Shown: positions 42,598 through 51,855 of the stretch, piece after piece
How positions within the stretch are numbered: the first letter of the stretch is position 1
Layout of the letters: every line of letters starts with the position of its first letter
Assembly (NCBI GenBank): GCA_035547425.1
Contig: DASZUU010000044.1
Span: 43,785-107,784 of the forward strand
Direction: 5' to 3'
Length of the DNA stretch: 64,000 nt
From: Alloacidobacterium sp035547425
GTDB taxonomy: Bacteria > Acidobacteriota > Terriglobia > Terriglobales > Acidobacteriaceae
Notes under the pieces: generated by a model
Databases searched by the model: none
What the model saw: the letters and a program-made list of their open reading frames with translations, nothing else
What the model was told of the DNA's origin: nothing
Made by a program: the position numbers and the translations under genes

Positions 42598-43968
42598 CTA
42601 TGCGACAGATTCGCCAACCAGGCTGTTAGGAAAACTCCTTGTCACGCGCACCGGCAAATAGCTTCCTGCTGCGGGCAGAATAGGCTGGCCAGTGGTAAAG
42701 TTCAAAGTTTTGTTTTGCGAGGTGCGTCCAATGACCTGCCCTCGAGCCTGATTATGACCCTCAACCATAACTTCAAGTATTTGGCCTACATGCTTGTCAT
42801 AGTTGACCCGCTGAATTTCGCGCTGGCGGTCGAGCAGAATCTGCAGGCGCTCGGATTTCACTTCATCCGGTATGGAATCCGGCATCGTGAGGGCAGGCGT
42901 GTTCGGGCGCGGCGAATATTTGAAGGCAAAGACGCCGTCATATTGCACATCATGCAGCAGCGTGATCGTCTGCTCGAAGTCTGCAGGTGTTTCACCCGGA
43001 AAGCCGACAATGATGTCTGTTGTCATGCTGATCTGCCGTTTCGCCGCCTTTATCCATGAGATGCGCTCCAGATACCAGTCGCGGGTATACTCGCGCTGCA
43101 TAAGATGAAGCACATTGGTCGATCCGCTTTGTACCGGCAGATGAACGTGATCGCAGATTGTGGGAATAGCGTCGATTGCCTCTACAATGTCACGGGTAAA
43201 GTCACGGGGATGCGAGGTAGTAAAGCGCACGCGGCGAATCCCGGGAATTTCGCCTACAGCAGCCAGCAGTTCTGCGAAAGACTTTTTTCCTTCGGGATCG
43301 CGGTAGGAGTTTACATTCTGGCCAAGCAGTTGAATTTCGGTATAGCCGCTGTCTGCCATGCGCTGCGCTTCCGCAAGTACGGATGCGGAAGTTCGGCTGC
43401 GCTCTTTGCCGCGGGTGTATGGGACGACGCAGTAGGCGCAAAACTTGTCGCAGCCCTCGATAATGGTGATATATCCGCGGTGTTGATTGCTGCGCGCGGT
43501 AAACTCCGTCTCGAATGTTTCTTCGGTCTGCCGGTCATCGAGACCGGTAATGCGCTTTTCGCCCTGTTCCAGGCGGACCAGCATCTCCGGCAATTTACGA
43601 TACGAAGCCGAGCCGGAGACGAGCGAGACATAAGGAGCGCGCGCGAAAATCTGCTCGCCTTCCTGTTGTGCTACGCACCCCAGGACGCCAAAGCGCTTGC
43701 CTTGCGCGGTAAGCTTCTTATAGTCATTCAGGCGATTGAAGACCTTCTGCTCCGCTTTATCGCGGATGGAGCAGGTGTTGTAGAGGATAAGGTCAGCCGC
43801 CTCTTCCGTTTCCACCTGCTGGTAGCCTTGCTGCTTAAGCGTGCCAATGACTTTTTCCGAGTCATGCACATTCATCTGGCAGCCAAAGGTTTCCAGATAA
43901 AAAGTTTTTTGAGCCGCTCCGGTGGGTTCGATTTGGGCCGTGGCGACGAAGTTTTGCTGCTCTGCCAT
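42598..43968 (-). CDS. miaB: tRNA-2-methylthio-N6-dimethylallyladenosine synthase
   Basis: 456 residues. N-terminal methylthiotransferase domain with three cysteines (TFGCQMN, YNTCSIRDKA, LGCVAQ), radical SAM motif EGCDKFCAYCVVPYTRGKERSR (CxxxCxxC) and a C-terminal TRAM domain (GQILEVMVEGHNQARGQVIGRTSQNKTLNF). It adds the methylthio group to i6A37 of tRNAs. It heads a two-gene unit with the BFN protein and is downstream of hom by about 46 bases. Confidence 0.96.
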   Translation of the reverse strand: MAEQQNFVATAQIEPTGAAQKTFYLETFGCQMNVHDSEKVIGTLKQQGYQQVETEEAADLILYNTCSIRDKAEQKVFNRLNDYKKLTAQGKRFGVLGCVAQQEGEQIFARAPYVSLVSGSASYRKLPEMLVRLEQGEKRITGLDDRQTEETFETEFTARSNQHRGYITIIEGCDKFCAYCVVPYTRGKERSRTSASVLAEAQRMADSGYTEIQLLGQNVNSYRDPEGKKSFAELLAAVGEIPGIRRVRFTTSHPRDFTRDIVEAIDAIPTICDHVHLPVQSGSTNVLHLMQREYTRDWYLERISWIKAAKRQISMTTDIIVGFPGETPADFEQTITLLHDVQYDGVFAFKYSPRPNTPALTMPDSIPDEVKSERLQILLDRQREIQRVNYDKHVGQILEVMVEGHNQARGQVIGRTSQNKTLNFTTGQPILPAAGSYLPVRVTRSFPNSLVGESVA

Positions 43969-44014
43969 ACTTCATCAGTATATCGCCATAGCCCAGAACC
44001 GAAGGTATGTGGGG

Positions 44015-45283
44015 CTAGACTTCGCCTTCCGGCTCAAGTATCTGTAATTCCAGAGTCGGCTCCAACAGGCAGTCCAGATTCGCAATTTTTTCCAGCGCAA
44101 CCTTCAACACAGACGAGGCGCAAGGTTCGACGATGACAACAAACGGCAGGTTCGCCTTTGTATGTCCCGGCTTCTGCAGGATGGCATGGATGTTGATTTC
44201 CTGATCGGCAAGCGCCCCTGCAATTTGCGCGATGATACCCGGGCGATCCTTTACGATGAACCGAATGTAGTGCCGTAACTGGAAGTCCGAGCTGACGGCA
44301 ATTTTATGGCTGGCCAGGTCAATGGTGCGGGAACCATGCACAACTGCCAGCAGATCAGAAATCACGGCAACTGCTGTTGGATTTCCACCGGCGCCGTGGC
44401 CGGAAAAAACAACGTCTCCGCCGTAGGCTCCGCCGACCAGAACCATATTTTCTGTACCGCGCGACCATGCAAGCGGCGAAGCCTTCGGCACCAGCATAGG
44501 GCCTACGGTCGCCAGCACTTTGCTGCCGCGCAGCTCCGCGCGGGAAATCTGACGAATGGTGCACCCCATTTCGCTTGCATAGGCAAAGTCGATGGCGGCA
44601 ATTTCCGTAATGGACTTTGCTGAAACCTCAGCTGTCGGCAGATCGGCGCGCAGCGCGATGCGTGAAAGGATCACCAGCTTGGCCCGGGCATCAAATCCGG
44701 CTACGTCTTCTGTGGGATCGGCTTCAGCATAGCCCAGCGCCTGAGCCTCTTTGAGCACCGGAGCAAACTCGGCGCCTTCCTCCATCTTGCTCAGGATGAA
44801 ATTACAGGTGCCGTTCAGAATGCCTTCGATGCGAGTAATGCGATCGCCAGCCAGCCCTTGTTGCAGGCCTGGAATCACGGGAACTCCGCCGGCGACTGCT
44901 GCTCCGTAATACAAGTGGCAGCCTTTGCTGCGAGCCAGCTTGTCGAGCGCAATACCGTGCTCGGCAATCAGCTTTTTATTTGCCGTCACAACAGACTTGC
45001 CTGCTTCCAATGCCTGCCGTACCCATTCGCCGGCAGGATCAAGGCCGCCCGCCAGTTCCAGCACGACATCGACCGGAGATAAGAGAACGTCGTGAATATT
45101 TTCAGTCCAGGTAACGTTGGCCGGAACCCAATCCACTCGTTTCCGCTCAACACCGCGGTTAAAAATGTGGGTCAACTCCACGCCCTCCGGCTTTGCTTCG
45201 CACAGAATCCGTGCCACAGAACTGCCTACCGTGCCAAATCCTAAAATTGCTACTTTTAAATTCTTTGTCTGCGTGTCGGACAC
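44015..45283 (-). CDS. hom: Homoserine dehydrogenase
   Basis: 422 residues. NAD(P) fold with ILGFGTVGSSVARIL, catalytic domain with VTANKKLIAEHG and GGVPVIPGLQQGLAGDRITRIEGILNGTCNFILSKM and YAEADPTEDVAGFDARAKLVILSRIA, and a C-terminal ACT domain (IRFIVKDRPGIIAQIAGALADQEINIHAI) for threonine feedback. It reduces aspartate semialdehyde to homoserine. It is on the minus strand just downstream of the two-component kinase, but a 100-base gap suggests its own promoter. Confidence 0.96.
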   Translation of the reverse strand: MSDTQTKNLKVAILGFGTVGSSVARILCEAKPEGVELTHIFNRGVERKRVDWVPANVTWTENIHDVLLSPVDVVLELAGGLDPAGEWVRQALEAGKSVVTANKKLIAEHGIALDKLARSKGCHLYYGAAVAGGVPVIPGLQQGLAGDRITRIEGILNGTCNFILSKMEEGAEFAPVLKEAQALGYAEADPTEDVAGFDARAKLVILSRIALRADLPTAEVSAKSITEIAAIDFAYASEMGCTIRQISRAELRGSKVLATVGPMLVPKASPLAWSRGTENMVLVGGAYGGDVVFSGHGAGGNPTAVAVISDLLAVVHGSRTIDLASHKIAVSSDFQLRHYIRFIVKDRPGIIAQIAGALADQEINIHAILQKPGHTKANLPFVVIVEPCASSVLKVALEKIANLDCLLEPTLELQILEPEGEV

Positions 45284-45386
45284 CGATGTATTCCTGCTTT
45301 CTTTCCCGGTAAATTCTTCAGATGTGATTCCGGTGGTGGAGTTGTTGCTTTCATCTTATCGAAAATTTCTATGCGCTTAGGAATAC

Positions 45387-46853
45387 TCAGAGGCGTCGGA
45401 AATTTGGCTGGCTTTCTTCCGGAGATTCCATTCTTCCTGCAGATTCGCGCTCCATTTGAGCTATAGGAATACGAACCTCGGCCACGCAGCCAATCGCATC
45501 CGTACGATTGCGAAGCTCAAGAGAGCCTCCGTGGGCTTCGGCAATTTGCCGCGCCAGGACAAGCCCTACGCCGCTTCCATTTGTTTTGGTTGTGTAAAAA
45601 GGAACGAAAAGATTTCCAGGGTTCGTCAACCCGGGACCGTTGTCTTCAACAAATATCGAAACCATGTCGGCTGCGATGCGGCTATAGATCCGCACCGCCG
45701 GTTCACTGATGAGCCCTGCTTCTTCACGATCGTTGACGGCGGCATCTACCGCATTTTTTATCAGATTGATGAGAAGCTGCTCCATCTGATCGGGATCAGC
45801 TACGAGATTTACCGCCTGCACATCGCCAACGACGACCGTTAGGCGCGTCTCCAATCCTGCAACCCGATCCAGCAACTCAGGAAGCGACACCAGCTTCAAC
45901 ACGGGAGCAGGAAGTTGCGCCAACTGCCGGTAGGCCTGCACAAAACGATTGAGCGATTCGGCACGGCTCTCAATCACATTCAATCCACGCTCAAAATTGG
46001 CAGCATTCTCCGCCGGCAGCTGGGTAATGCGCATGCGAAGCGTTCCTGCAATGGATTTAATAGGGGCCAGCGAATTGCTGATCTCATGACCGAGCACACG
46101 GATCAACCTGCGCCATGCGACGCGCTCTTCTTCGCGCAATGCGCTGCTTACATCGGAGAGCACTAACAGAGTATGCGGCACACCGCGTTGGCGAAAACTG
46201 CTGCGGCGAACCATCCAGCGTGCCTGTTGGCCTTGCGCTTCGATCGTGGTAATGCCTTCGTCGGGCTCATCAAGAATCTTGCGCAATCCAAGCTCTTCGG
46301 CATTACGGCCCAGGTCTCGCGCAGCATTCAAATGGAGAACGCGTTCGGCGGCGGGGTTCACTACGCGCAAAGCTCCATGCTCATCAAATGCCAGGACGGG
46401 CGCATCCATCTCCAAAATGACCCGGCGCAGAAGCGCAACCGCTTCCAATGCGCTTAGGCGCTGCGATTGCAGGGCATCGGCAAGCTGATTGATTTCGATT
46501 GCCAGTTCTCCCAGCGAATCGTGTGGAGTCGCTCCACGCGCGCGAAAAGAGAAATCTTCCTCGCGCAGCGCAGCGACGACGTTGGCAAGTGTTTGGAGCG
46601 GACGAACCACCTGTTCCAGAAAAATAGAACCGGCCAGCAGCACGATCAGCGACAGCGTTGTTAAGGAACCAATAATGAGAGAGGTGGAAACATGTTCGAT
46701 CCAGAGCAATACGGCGGAGAGCAGGAAGATGGGCACACAGAGCGAGGTGATCAGTATCTTGATCTTCGCTTCAAAACTGAAACCTTCACGCGGAATTTTA
46801 CTGGTAGCAGCGGTACGCCGGTGATTGTGCTCGCGTCTGTGCTTAGATGCCAT
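45387..46853 (-). CDS. NtrY-like sensor histidine kinase of efflux operon
   Basis: 488 residues. Two membrane helices (about 31-51 and 59-79), HAMP (about 80-135), a PAS-like domain (VILEMDAPVLAFDEHGALRVVNPAAERVL), a HisKA-like region with RVLGHEISNSLAPIKS (phospho-acceptor His256) and HATPase (LINLIKNAVDAA, VEDNGPGL, GSGVGLVLARQI). The H-box with HEISNSLAPI is typical of the NtrY-like partners of acidobacterial NtrC-type regulators. It overlaps the regulator gene by 11 bases. Very little periplasmic loop is present, so it probably senses a membrane or cytoplasmic cue. Confidence 0.92.
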   Translation of the reverse strand: MASKHRREHNHRRTAATSKIPREGFSFEAKIKILITSLCVPIFLLSAVLLWIEHVSTSLIIGSLTTLSLIVLLAGSIFLEQVVRPLQTLANVVAALREEDFSFRARGATPHDSLGELAIEINQLADALQSQRLSALEAVALLRRVILEMDAPVLAFDEHGALRVVNPAAERVLHLNAARDLGRNAEELGLRKILDEPDEGITTIEAQGQQARWMVRRSSFRQRGVPHTLLVLSDVSSALREEERVAWRRLIRVLGHEISNSLAPIKSIAGTLRMRITQLPAENAANFERGLNVIESRAESLNRFVQAYRQLAQLPAPVLKLVSLPELLDRVAGLETRLTVVVGDVQAVNLVADPDQMEQLLINLIKNAVDAAVNDREEAGLISEPAVRIYSRIAADMVSIFVEDNGPGLTNPGNLFVPFYTTKTNGSGVGLVLARQIAEAHGGSLELRNRTDAIGCVAEVRIPIAQMERESAGRMESPEESQPNFRRL

Positions 46854-48246
46854 ATTTCTCCATCCGCCGATACAAAGCGCCGCGGCTCAAGCCGAGCGCC
46901 TCTGCAGCCTGACTCACGTTGCCATTAGCGCGAGTCAATGCCTTGCGGATGAGAATACTCTCTACAGACTCCAGGCTCATATCTTCCAGTGTCTGGCTGG
47001 AAGCGCGTGTCTGATTCAGCCCCAGGTCGGACGTTTCGATGACGCGCCCGCGCGCCATCAATATGGCGCGCTCAATCGTGTGGTCCAACTCTCGCACGTT
47101 TCCTGGCCATGGATGTTGCAGCATCATCTGCAAGGCAGCAGGATCAATCCCGTCCATTTGTTTACGGTAACGCGAGGCGTATCGATTGAGAAAGTGCGCG
47201 GCCAGCAGAGGAATATCCTCGCGGCGTTCCCGCAGCGGCGGTAAATGGATTTCGACAGTATTCAGGCGGAAAAGCAGGTCGCCGCGAAAACGTCCCTGCT
47301 CTACTTCCGCATGCAGATCGGCGTTGGTGGCGGAGAGCACGCGTACATTTACGCGCCTTGTTTTGGACGAGCCGACGCGCTCCATCTCGCCGGTTTCGAG
47401 CACGCGCAGAAGCTTTGCCTGTTGCCGCATGGGAACATTGGCAATTTCGTCTAAAAACAGGGTGCCGCCATCGGCAAGCTCAAAGCGCCCGATGCGCTCC
47501 GTGCGGGCATCTGTAAATGCGCCCTTTACATGGCCGAATAGTTCGCTCTCGAATGTTCCTTCCGGCAGGGCGCCCGTATTCACGGCTACCAGTGATCGCG
47601 ATGCGCGCTGCGAAAGGCCATGCAGCATCTGCGCGACAACTTCCTTGCCTGTTCCATGCTCGCCGGTAATCAAGACATTGGCATCGGACGGTCCGATACG
47701 GGTGATCGTGCTCAGAACCGGTTGCATGGTAGGCGCTGTGGCAATCAGATCAGGAAGATTCTGACCGCGCAGGATGCGATTCTCGGCTTCGAGCTGAAAA
47801 GCTCGCCGCACGGCATGATGAAGATCAATCTGCGTGCGCAGAATAGTCAGCAGTCGCGCGTTATCCCACGGCTTGGGAATGAAATCGCGCGCGCCGCGGC
47901 GCATGGCTTCAACGGCAACCTCGACATTCGCCCATGCGGTCATCACGATGACGGGCACGTGGCTATCCAGCACTTTGATCTGCGTTAAAAGATCAAGCCC
48001 CTCTTTGCCGGATGTCGTGTCGCGCGTGTAATTCAAATCGACCAGCAGCGCGTCGAAAGTACCGGACTGCATCGCCTCAATCACCATCATCGGCGATGAA
48101 GCTTTCTCGACCTGGTAACCTTCCGGCTCCAGTAACAGCTCCAGCGCGTCGAGAATATGAGGCTGGTCATCCGCAATCAAAATGCGCGGAGCTAACCGGG
48201 CAGCTATATTATTTTCTGCCCCGCCGTATTGCGATGTAGTGGCCAT
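46843..48246 (-). CDS. NtrC-family sigma-54-dependent response regulator
   Basis: 467 residues. Receiver 20-140 with D26/D27, phospho-acceptor D70 followed by the NYTRDTTSG insert, T103 and K125. AAA+ domain 165-400 with Walker A GEHGTGKE (195-202), sigma-54 contact loop GAFTDA (242-247; the usual GAFTGA has Asp in place of the second Gly) and Walker B LFLDEI. Fis-type helix-turn-helix at the end (NVSQAAEALGLSRGALYRRMEKYGI). It sits inside the efflux operon 30 bases after tolC, so it likely activates the sigma-54 promoter before the adaptor gene. Confidence 0.94.
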   Translation of the reverse strand: MATTSQYGGAENNIAARLAPRILIADDQPHILDALELLLEPEGYQVEKASSPMMVIEAMQSGTFDALLVDLNYTRDTTSGKEGLDLLTQIKVLDSHVPVIVMTAWANVEVAVEAMRRGARDFIPKPWDNARLLTILRTQIDLHHAVRRAFQLEAENRILRGQNLPDLIATAPTMQPVLSTITRIGPSDANVLITGEHGTGKEVVAQMLHGLSQRASRSLVAVNTGALPEGTFESELFGHVKGAFTDARTERIGRFELADGGTLFLDEIANVPMRQQAKLLRVLETGEMERVGSSKTRRVNVRVLSATNADLHAEVEQGRFRGDLLFRLNTVEIHLPPLRERREDIPLLAAHFLNRYASRYRKQMDGIDPAALQMMLQHPWPGNVRELDHTIERAILMARGRVIETSDLGLNQTRASSQTLEDMSLESVESILIRKALTRANGNVSQAAEALGLSRGALYRRMEKYGI

Positions 48247-48276
48247 GAAAGACCTGAGTATACCGTGAATCCCGGC

Positions 48277-50268
48277 TTATGGTTGCTGTTGTTCGTGCGT
48301 TACGACACCGGATTTTGCATCATCGATGGAAACACCCATGCGCTCCAGCGTCGAACCGGTGGCGCGATCAATATCGACTTTGGCTTTTTCATATGCGGAC
48401 CGAGCCACAACAAGCGCGGACTCTGCCAGGGCCAGCGCCTGCTCGTTGGTAAGCGTGTCGTAAGCGGATATGGCTCCGAGCTGCTGCTCCTGCTTGGAGA
48501 TATCGAAAGTTTTCTGCGCGAGGTCACGTGCCTTCAGCGCCGCAGTCACGCGGGCCTGCGCCTGCTGGAGCGCATATTGCGTGTTGCGGACATCGAGCAG
48601 AATGTACTTTTTCTGCTGCTCATAGCTCAGCTCTTTTTGGCGATAGTCCAGCACCGCACGGAACTGATCGGCTTTTGCCACGCGATTGCGGAGCGTAACA
48701 TTCAACGAGAAACCTACTTGGTATTCAGGCGAAGAGTAGTTGAACGTATTTGTGAAGGCTCCGGCAAAATCTTTCGGCAGGGTCGTATTGCATTCGCTGC
48801 CGAGCGAGCAATAAGGGCTGATCTGGCCGCCAAGGCCTGTGCCGATGTATTGGCCATAAAGCGAGAGCCTGGGCAGCAGTTCATTCTTGATGGTTTTCAG
48901 GTTATTCTGCGCGATTTGCATCGCAATTTGATCTTCCGCCACATCGGGTCGGTTCTTTTCGGCATCAGCAATCAACTGATCCACAGGCTCTTGCTCCTTG
49001 GGATCAGTTGTCCCAATGAGATCCAGTGGAATGACCGGCATATCGGCGAGCGCGGGATCGTCGACGGTCTTGGTGAGCGCATTCTTGATGAGCAGCTCAT
49101 TCAATCGGAGCGTCGCTCGGGCCACCGTAAGATCGCCTTCTGCAGTGGCCACAGCTGCCTGGTCTTTCATGACTTGCATGGCTGGAATCGCCTTCAGTTG
49201 CAACTGCTTTTGATCGTCAGAGAGAGTCTCGTTCGCGTAGGCCAGCGAGCGCTCTTTGATCTGGGCGTCCTGATAGGCGTTGACCAGGTCCCAGTAGATG
49301 TTCTCCACCTGCGAAATAGTGGCAATCGCCTGCGCCCTGAATCCGAGATCGGTCAGCTCGATATTCTTTTTCGCGATGTGCATGTAACGCTGGTTGGTGG
49401 CAAGCCCGAAGCCTTGCAGCAGAGGTTGATTGATCGTGAGATTGAAATTCGTGGTCAGCTGAGGGCTAAGAATGTTGTAGATACTGTTCGAGGTCTGGCG
49501 AAACCCATAATCCGTTACGGTGAAGTTTGTGCCCAGAGAGAAGGCCTGCGAATAGCTGGACTCAACTTCAATCGTATTTTGTTTATAGATGGGCACACCA
49601 TACTGAATAGTATTGACCTGGACCTGTGACGAGTGATCCACAAGTCCCACGATGGAAAGCTGCGGGTCGAACGAGCTGACATTCGCGCCGTTGCCCAGGG
49701 TTGAAGTAACGAGGCCGCCGGCGCCGGCTGCGGTAACGCCGCTACTGGAACTGCCGCCCCCGCTCAGTCCGGATGAAGCCGCCCCACCTTGAGTTCCCTG
49801 AGCGATGCTTGTGTTAACGCCGTTCGCCAATCCGCCGGCCTTGGTACGCAGAAGATCGGCCTGGGCAATAGGCAGATTGTAGCGAAAATAGGCGAGATCC
49901 AGATTGTTTTCGAGCGCAAGAGCAATGGCGTCATGCAGCGAAATGTACAGCTTGCCGTCGCGCTCGAGATTTTGGAGACGAGGGGAATTTGTCAGGTTGA
50001 TCGGCGGCACATCGCTCGGCATGTAAGGCGCAAACGGATTATGCGAGTGCGGCAGCGGAACATGAAACGGGCGCTGCGTAGCTGAAACGCGTTGTGCCTG
50101 CTGATCGGCCTGCAATATGCTGACCGGCTGCTGCTGTTGCTGCGCAGCGCTGGGAGCATCCGGCGTAGTCTGCTGCGCAACTATTTCCTGTGCTGCTCCG
50201 TAGGAAGACAGGAGGCAGCATAGAGCTGCTGCTGCGAGTCGCTGCTGTATGCGGGAACCCTGATTCAC
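48277..50268 (-). CDS. TolC-family outer-membrane protein of efflux operon
   Basis: 663 residues from GTG 50268, which overlaps the ATPase stop as GTGA and follows GGAGG. Signal peptide about 10-30, then a Gln/Ser/Pro-rich low-complexity stretch, and the first OEP repeat (LHDAIALALENNLDLAYFRYNL). A Gly/Ser-rich insert follows at about 150-190. Long helices and a second repeat extend to the end. The protein is larger than typical TolC (about 430-490) because of the N-terminal tail and the Gly/Ser insert. It forms the outer-membrane duct with the adaptor gene of the same operon. Confidence 0.9.
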   Translation of the reverse strand: MNQGSRIQQRLAAAALCCLLSSYGAAQEIVAQQTTPDAPSAAQQQQQPVSILQADQQAQRVSATQRPFHVPLPHSHNPFAPYMPSDVPPINLTNSPRLQNLERDGKLYISLHDAIALALENNLDLAYFRYNLPIAQADLLRTKAGGLANGVNTSIAQGTQGGAASSGLSGGGSSSSGVTAAGAGGLVTSTLGNGANVSSFDPQLSIVGLVDHSSQVQVNTIQYGVPIYKQNTIEVESSYSQAFSLGTNFTVTDYGFRQTSNSIYNILSPQLTTNFNLTINQPLLQGFGLATNQRYMHIAKKNIELTDLGFRAQAIATISQVENIYWDLVNAYQDAQIKERSLAYANETLSDDQKQLQLKAIPAMQVMKDQAAVATAEGDLTVARATLRLNELLIKNALTKTVDDPALADMPVIPLDLIGTTDPKEQEPVDQLIADAEKNRPDVAEDQIAMQIAQNNLKTIKNELLPRLSLYGQYIGTGLGGQISPYCSLGSECNTTLPKDFAGAFTNTFNYSSPEYQVGFSLNVTLRNRVAKADQFRAVLDYRQKELSYEQQKKYILLDVRNTQYALQQAQARVTAALKARDLAQKTFDISKQEQQLGAISAYDTLTNEQALALAESALVVARSAYEKAKVDIDRATGSTLERMGVSIDDAKSGVVTHEQQQP

Positions 50269-50969
50269 GATGCGCTTACCTCCGCGCCCACTTCCGGATT
50301 CGCAGTGTCCTTCACCATCCATCCGTCGCGCACCTCGATGACGCGCGTGCCGTATGCCGCGTTGGCATCCGAATGGGTCACCTGCACAATGGTGGTGCCT
50401 TGCTGATTTAATTCGCGGAAAAGCTCCATGATCTCCCTGGCCTGGCTGGAGTGAAGATTGCCGGTCGGCTCATCGGCCAGTAGCAACGCAGGCTTGTGAA
50501 TCACTGCGCGGGCAATGCCGACCAACTGCTGCTGTCCGCCGGAAAGCTGCGAGGGATACAGGTCCTTTTTGCCGACAATCTGAAAGCGGTCCAGCGTATC
50601 GGCAACCAAGCCCTGACGTTCGTTGCGCGGAATGTCCTTATAGGAGAGCGGCAGGTCGATGTTTTCCTGCACGGTCAGGTCATCCAACAGATGATAGCTT
50701 TGGAAGACCATGCCGATATTCCGCTTTGCCAGCTCTGCGCGCTGCTTGCGGTTCATCTTGTGGACGGGCTCATCCTTGAACCAGTATTCGCCCAGCCACT
50801 GATCGTCCAGCAGCGCCAGCACATTCAGCAGCGATGACTTACCCGCGCCCGAAGGCCCCATAATGGTGAGAAATTCACCTTCCTGAATCTTGAGATTGAT
50901 GCGGCGCAGCACCCACGTCTGCCCCGCTCCCGTTTTATAACTGCGTTCGATATTTCTCAGTTCAATCAT
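50265..50969 (-). CDS. MacB/LolD-type ABC ATPase 1
   Basis: 234 residues. Walker A GPSGAGKSS, Q-loop MVFQSYHLLDDLTVQENIDLPL, signature LSGGQQQLVGIARA, Walker B ALLLADEPTGNLHSS and switch VTHSD. The ADEPTGNL form places it with LolD, FtsE and MacB-type export ATPases, which need a separate FtsX/MacB permease. None is in the operon. It follows ATPase 2 by 140 bases that contain alternative hairpins, and overlaps tolC by four. Confidence 0.93.
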   Translation of the reverse strand: MIELRNIERSYKTGAGQTWVLRRINLKIQEGEFLTIMGPSGAGKSSLLNVLALLDDQWLGEYWFKDEPVHKMNRKQRAELAKRNIGMVFQSYHLLDDLTVQENIDLPLSYKDIPRNERQGLVADTLDRFQIVGKKDLYPSQLSGGQQQLVGIARAVIHKPALLLADEPTGNLHSSQAREIMELFRELNQQGTTIVQVTHSDANAAYGTRVIEVRDGWMVKDTANPEVGAEVSAS

Positions 50970-51048
50970 GGAGCTTCACTTCCGGCACTATATTTTTTTT
51001 CGATTGAAGCAGCAGTTCACTTCAGGCGCATATGAAATGCACTCTGGG

Positions 51049-51097
51049 CGCCCCAATCCTGGTGGAGCGAGCGGTGGGGCGATTCTTCCTCCCCACC
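51049..51097 (-). promoter_or_regulatory. Mutually exclusive hairpins between ATPase genes
   Basis: In the transcript, arm A GGTGGGG (51097-51091) can pair with CCCCACC (51079-51073). An overlapping arm B CGCCCCA (51081-51075) can pair with TGGGGCG (51055-51049). The two 7-bp stems share bases, so only one can form. This resembles an attenuator or differential-stability element but could be a degenerate repeat. Confidence 0.35.
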
Positions 51098-51109
51098 ATG
51101 AAAGAAGAT

Positions 51110-51829
51110 TTATCGCGCTTCCAGCACCTGTTCGAGCGCGTCCCCTTCAGCAACAACTTTGCCGTCGAAGAGATGGATATTGCGCTCGGCATGCCGCGCG
51201 AAACGAGGATCGTGTGTCACCATGACAATCGTTGCGCCGTCCTTGTGCAGGTTCTGGAGCAGTTCCATCACGGCTTCGCCGTTGCGCGAATCGAGGTTTC
51301 CAGTAGGCTCGTCAGCCAGCAGGATCGACGGCGAGCCGGCCAAGGCACGGGCCACAGCCACGCGCTGCTGTTGACCGCCGGAGAGCTGCGAAGGATAGTG
51401 CTTCATGCGGTGCGCCATGCTCACGCGCTCGAGCGATTCCTGTACGCGGCGCTTGCGCTCGGCTGCCGACATGCCGGTGCGATACGTCAGAGGAAGCTCG
51501 ACGTTCTCGTAAACCGTGAGGTCGCCGATCAGGTTGAAGCTCTGGAAGATGAAGCCGATCTCCTGATTACGGATGCGAGAGCGCTGCGCAAAGTTCAGGT
51601 TCTCAACCGCGTGGCCATTCAGCAGGTATTTCCCGGCTGTCGGCGTATCCAGCAGGCCGACAATTGAGAGCAACGTCGATTTGCCGCAGCCCGAAGGCCC
51701 CTGCATCGCCACGTACTCGCCCTTATTGACGGTGAGATGAATGCCCGATAGTGCGTGCGTCTCGATCTCGTCCGTATAGAAGACCTTTGTCAGGCCCTCA
51801 ATGCTGATCAACGGCTGCAAATTATCCAT
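51110..51829 (-). CDS. MacB/LolD-type ABC ATPase 2
   Basis: 239 residues. Walker A GPSGCGKST, Q-loop FIFQSFNLIGDLTVYENVELPL, signature LSGGQQQRVAVARALA, Walker B ILLADEPTGNLDSRN and switch VTHDP. It is the more canonical of the two paralogous ATPases in the operon. It follows the adaptor gene by 26 bases. Without a permease gene here, it must couple to a membrane partner encoded elsewhere or share one with ATPase 1. Confidence 0.94.
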   Translation of the reverse strand: MDNLQPLISIEGLTKVFYTDEIETHALSGIHLTVNKGEYVAMQGPSGCGKSTLLSIVGLLDTPTAGKYLLNGHAVENLNFAQRSRIRNQEIGFIFQSFNLIGDLTVYENVELPLTYRTGMSAAERKRRVQESLERVSMAHRMKHYPSQLSGGQQQRVAVARALAGSPSILLADEPTGNLDSRNGEAVMELLQNLHKDGATIVMVTHDPRFARHAERNIHLFDGKVVAEGDALEQVLEAR

Positions 51830-51855
51830 GTCTACCTCGCTCCTCGTTTCCCCGC

